Positions 5,850 to 6,763 of a DNA stretch of 6,763 bases are shown in pieces. Position 1 is the first letter of the stretch, and each line of letters opens with the position of its first letter. Source of the stretch: Terriglobia bacterium. Lineage in GTDB: Bacteria; Acidobacteriota; Terriglobia; UBA7540. The notes beneath the pieces are model-generated. The model was not told where the DNA came from. It made no database searches and saw only the letters and a program-made list of their open reading frames with translations. The stretch is from the NCBI GenBank assembly GCA_020072905.1, contig JAIQGB010000306.1, positions 1-6,763 on the forward strand, given 5' to 3'. The position numbers were made by a program, and so were the translations under genes.

Positions 5850-6489
5850 CAACGGGGGAGCTCGGTTTGACGATTTCAGTCTGGTCTTTAATGCGTTCCT
5901 CCAGGGATTCTTCCGGAACACTCCGTACCCATCCATGGCCGTGGATACTTCCAGAAACGGCCATGACACGATCTACATCGTCTGGTCAGACGGCCGCGAC
6001 AATTCGACGGTTGAGCTTATCGCAACCGACGGGCTGTATCACTTCAGCGATATTTTGCTCAGCAGTTCGTCCGATGGCGGTACCACTTGGTCGAAATCCG
6101 CCCCTGTGAGCCCTACTCCCCCTGATTTTCGCGGCGCGGGCAGAGATCAATTCCAGCCCGGCATCGCCGTTGACCCGGATGGGAATATCGCGGTCTGCTA
6201 CTACGACCGGCGCAATGATCCGGTAAACAACGCCGTCGACCGCTACTGTTCTCTCTCCAGGAACCATGGAAGGACGTTCCGGGACGTTCGCCAGACGGCA
6301 GCAAGCTGGATACCCACGAAGGCCACGGATTTTCTCCTCAGCGATACCTTCTTGGGTGACTATGACGCGCTCGCAGCACATCTGGAGTCTCGCCGCGATG
6401 ATGATTCCGGAACATTTTTCGACAGCTTCCAGGTAATTAAGAACGTAGTTCCCAGTGTCCGTGGAAGGAGACTCGGCCGTGACCAATAA
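5850..6489 (+). pseudogene. BNR/Asp-box (sialidase-fold) protein, 5'-truncated remnant
   Basis: The frame ending at TAA 6487-6489 is open back to a TAG at about 5743, but contains no ATG, GTG or TTG before ATG 5935. That ATG has no Shine-Dalgarno and starts in the middle of what looks like a continuous domain: FRNTPYPSMAVDTSRNG, then DTIYIVWSDGRD. From 5935 there are 184 residues with two Asp-boxes, S45-S-D-G-G-T-T-W52 and S108-R-N-H-G-R-T-F115, and the associated IAVDPDGNIAVCYYDRR and LGDYDALAA segments found in secreted BNR-repeat exo-sialidase-like propellers. Family members are usually several hundred residues with a signal peptide, so several blades and the signal are missing. The breakpoint must lie between the kinase promoter and about 5880; the given left boundary is approximate. 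Alternatively a frameshift hides the 5' part. Its 3' end overlaps the next gene. Confidence 0.65.
6464..6470 (+). promoter_or_regulatory. Shine-Dalgarno site for the GTG at 6479
   Basis: GAAGGAG lies 8 bases before GTG 6479. It is the reason for choosing that codon over the in-frame GTG at 6461 upstream of it. Confidence 0.6.
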
Positions 6490-6763
6490 TTATCGCGCTC
6501 CCTATCTTTCGCTCATTTCTGCCGTACTCGTTCTTGTGCTGTTCTCTTTCGCTTCGGCGTTGCGGACACAGGCGCAGACCAAGCCGAGTCCAGCGAATAC
6601 AAACCGCCTGGCTCATTTGAATGTCTTCGCCAAGAAGGTGGATCCGGGGTTCGAAAGCCGCCTCTACATGGGTGGCGCAACCATGTTCCTCTTGGCCCGG
6701 GTTCTTCCCGGCCTGCGGTTGGATCGCGCCGCCCATACTCCGGCCGCGCGCCTGGCTCGCGCC
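6479..6763 (+). CDS. Secreted protein of unknown function, N-terminal part
   Basis: The open frame starts at GTG 6479 with GAAGGAG 8 bases upstream and runs off the right edge after 95 codons. The N-terminus is a clear signal peptide: MTNNYRAPY, then a hydrophobic core LSLISAVLVLVLFSFASAL (10-28), then TQAQ as a likely cleavage region. The following segment (TKPSPANTNRLAHLNVFAKK, then VDPGFESRLYMGGATMFLLA) is not recognised as any family. The start overlaps the end of the BNR frame by 11 bases, which suggests that the two were translationally coupled and served a common extracytoplasmic role. No promoter of its own is evident. Confidence 0.6.
   Translation, partial: MTNNYRAPYLSLISAVLVLVLFSFASALRTQAQTKPSPANTNRLAHLNVFAKKVDPGFESRLYMGGATMFLLARVLPGLRLDRAAHTPAARLARA

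Noticed and set aside
5867..5892. Possible plus-strand promoter TTGACG ... TTTAAT before the Asp-box frame
   Set aside because: The spacer is only 14 bases, and the sequence seems to be within the coding domain of the truncated gene.
5986..6486. Minus-strand frame opposite the Asp-box gene
   Set aside because: The plus strand has clear Asp-box motifs; the opposite frame shows no recognisable domain.

Overview
The window looks like a chromosomal segment of a GC-rich free-living bacterium. The tandem PilZ proteins, the secreted Asp-box (BNR) proteins, the phosphotriesterase-like Tat protein and the consensus TATAAT boxes would fit Acidobacteriota, but this is an inference from gene content and no marker gene fixes it. 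No rRNA, tRNA, CRISPR array or transposase is visible.

Left part (1-2170, minus strand): a sulfur-assimilation unit. Reading leftward there is a sigma70-like promoter (2141-2169), a 24-codon cysteine-rich leader peptide (2054-2128) with three consecutive Cys codons, a complete set of alternative RNA hairpins ending in an intrinsic terminator (1984-2027), a siroheme/4Fe-4S sulfite (or nitrite) reductase (233-1972), and the 5' end of a Tat-exported phosphotriesterase-family protein that leaves the window (1-158). The leader reads as a classical translation-coupled transcription attenuator in which charged Cys-tRNA supply controls synthesis of the enzyme that makes sulfide for cysteine. This is the most interesting element of the window.

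Middle (2171-4521, plus strand): a roughly 430-base non-coding stretch with hairpins, a 35-base imperfect direct repeat and heptamer repeats, followed by two tandem paralogous genes. Each encodes PilZ-like domain, CX2C...CX2C zinc ribbon, canonical PilZ domain, so they are probable cyclic-di-GMP receptors with an unusual central metal-binding knuckle.

Right part (4522-6763): on the minus strand, convergent with the PilZ genes, a promoter drives a shikimate kinase gene that has lost an internal segment of about 45 codons and shifted frame, so it looks broken. It is followed two bases later by a secreted protein of unknown function with a TTG start. On the plus strand, divergent from the kinase, lie a 5'-truncated BNR/Asp-box (sialidase-fold) coding region and, overlapping its stop by 11 bases, the start of a secreted protein that runs off the right edge.
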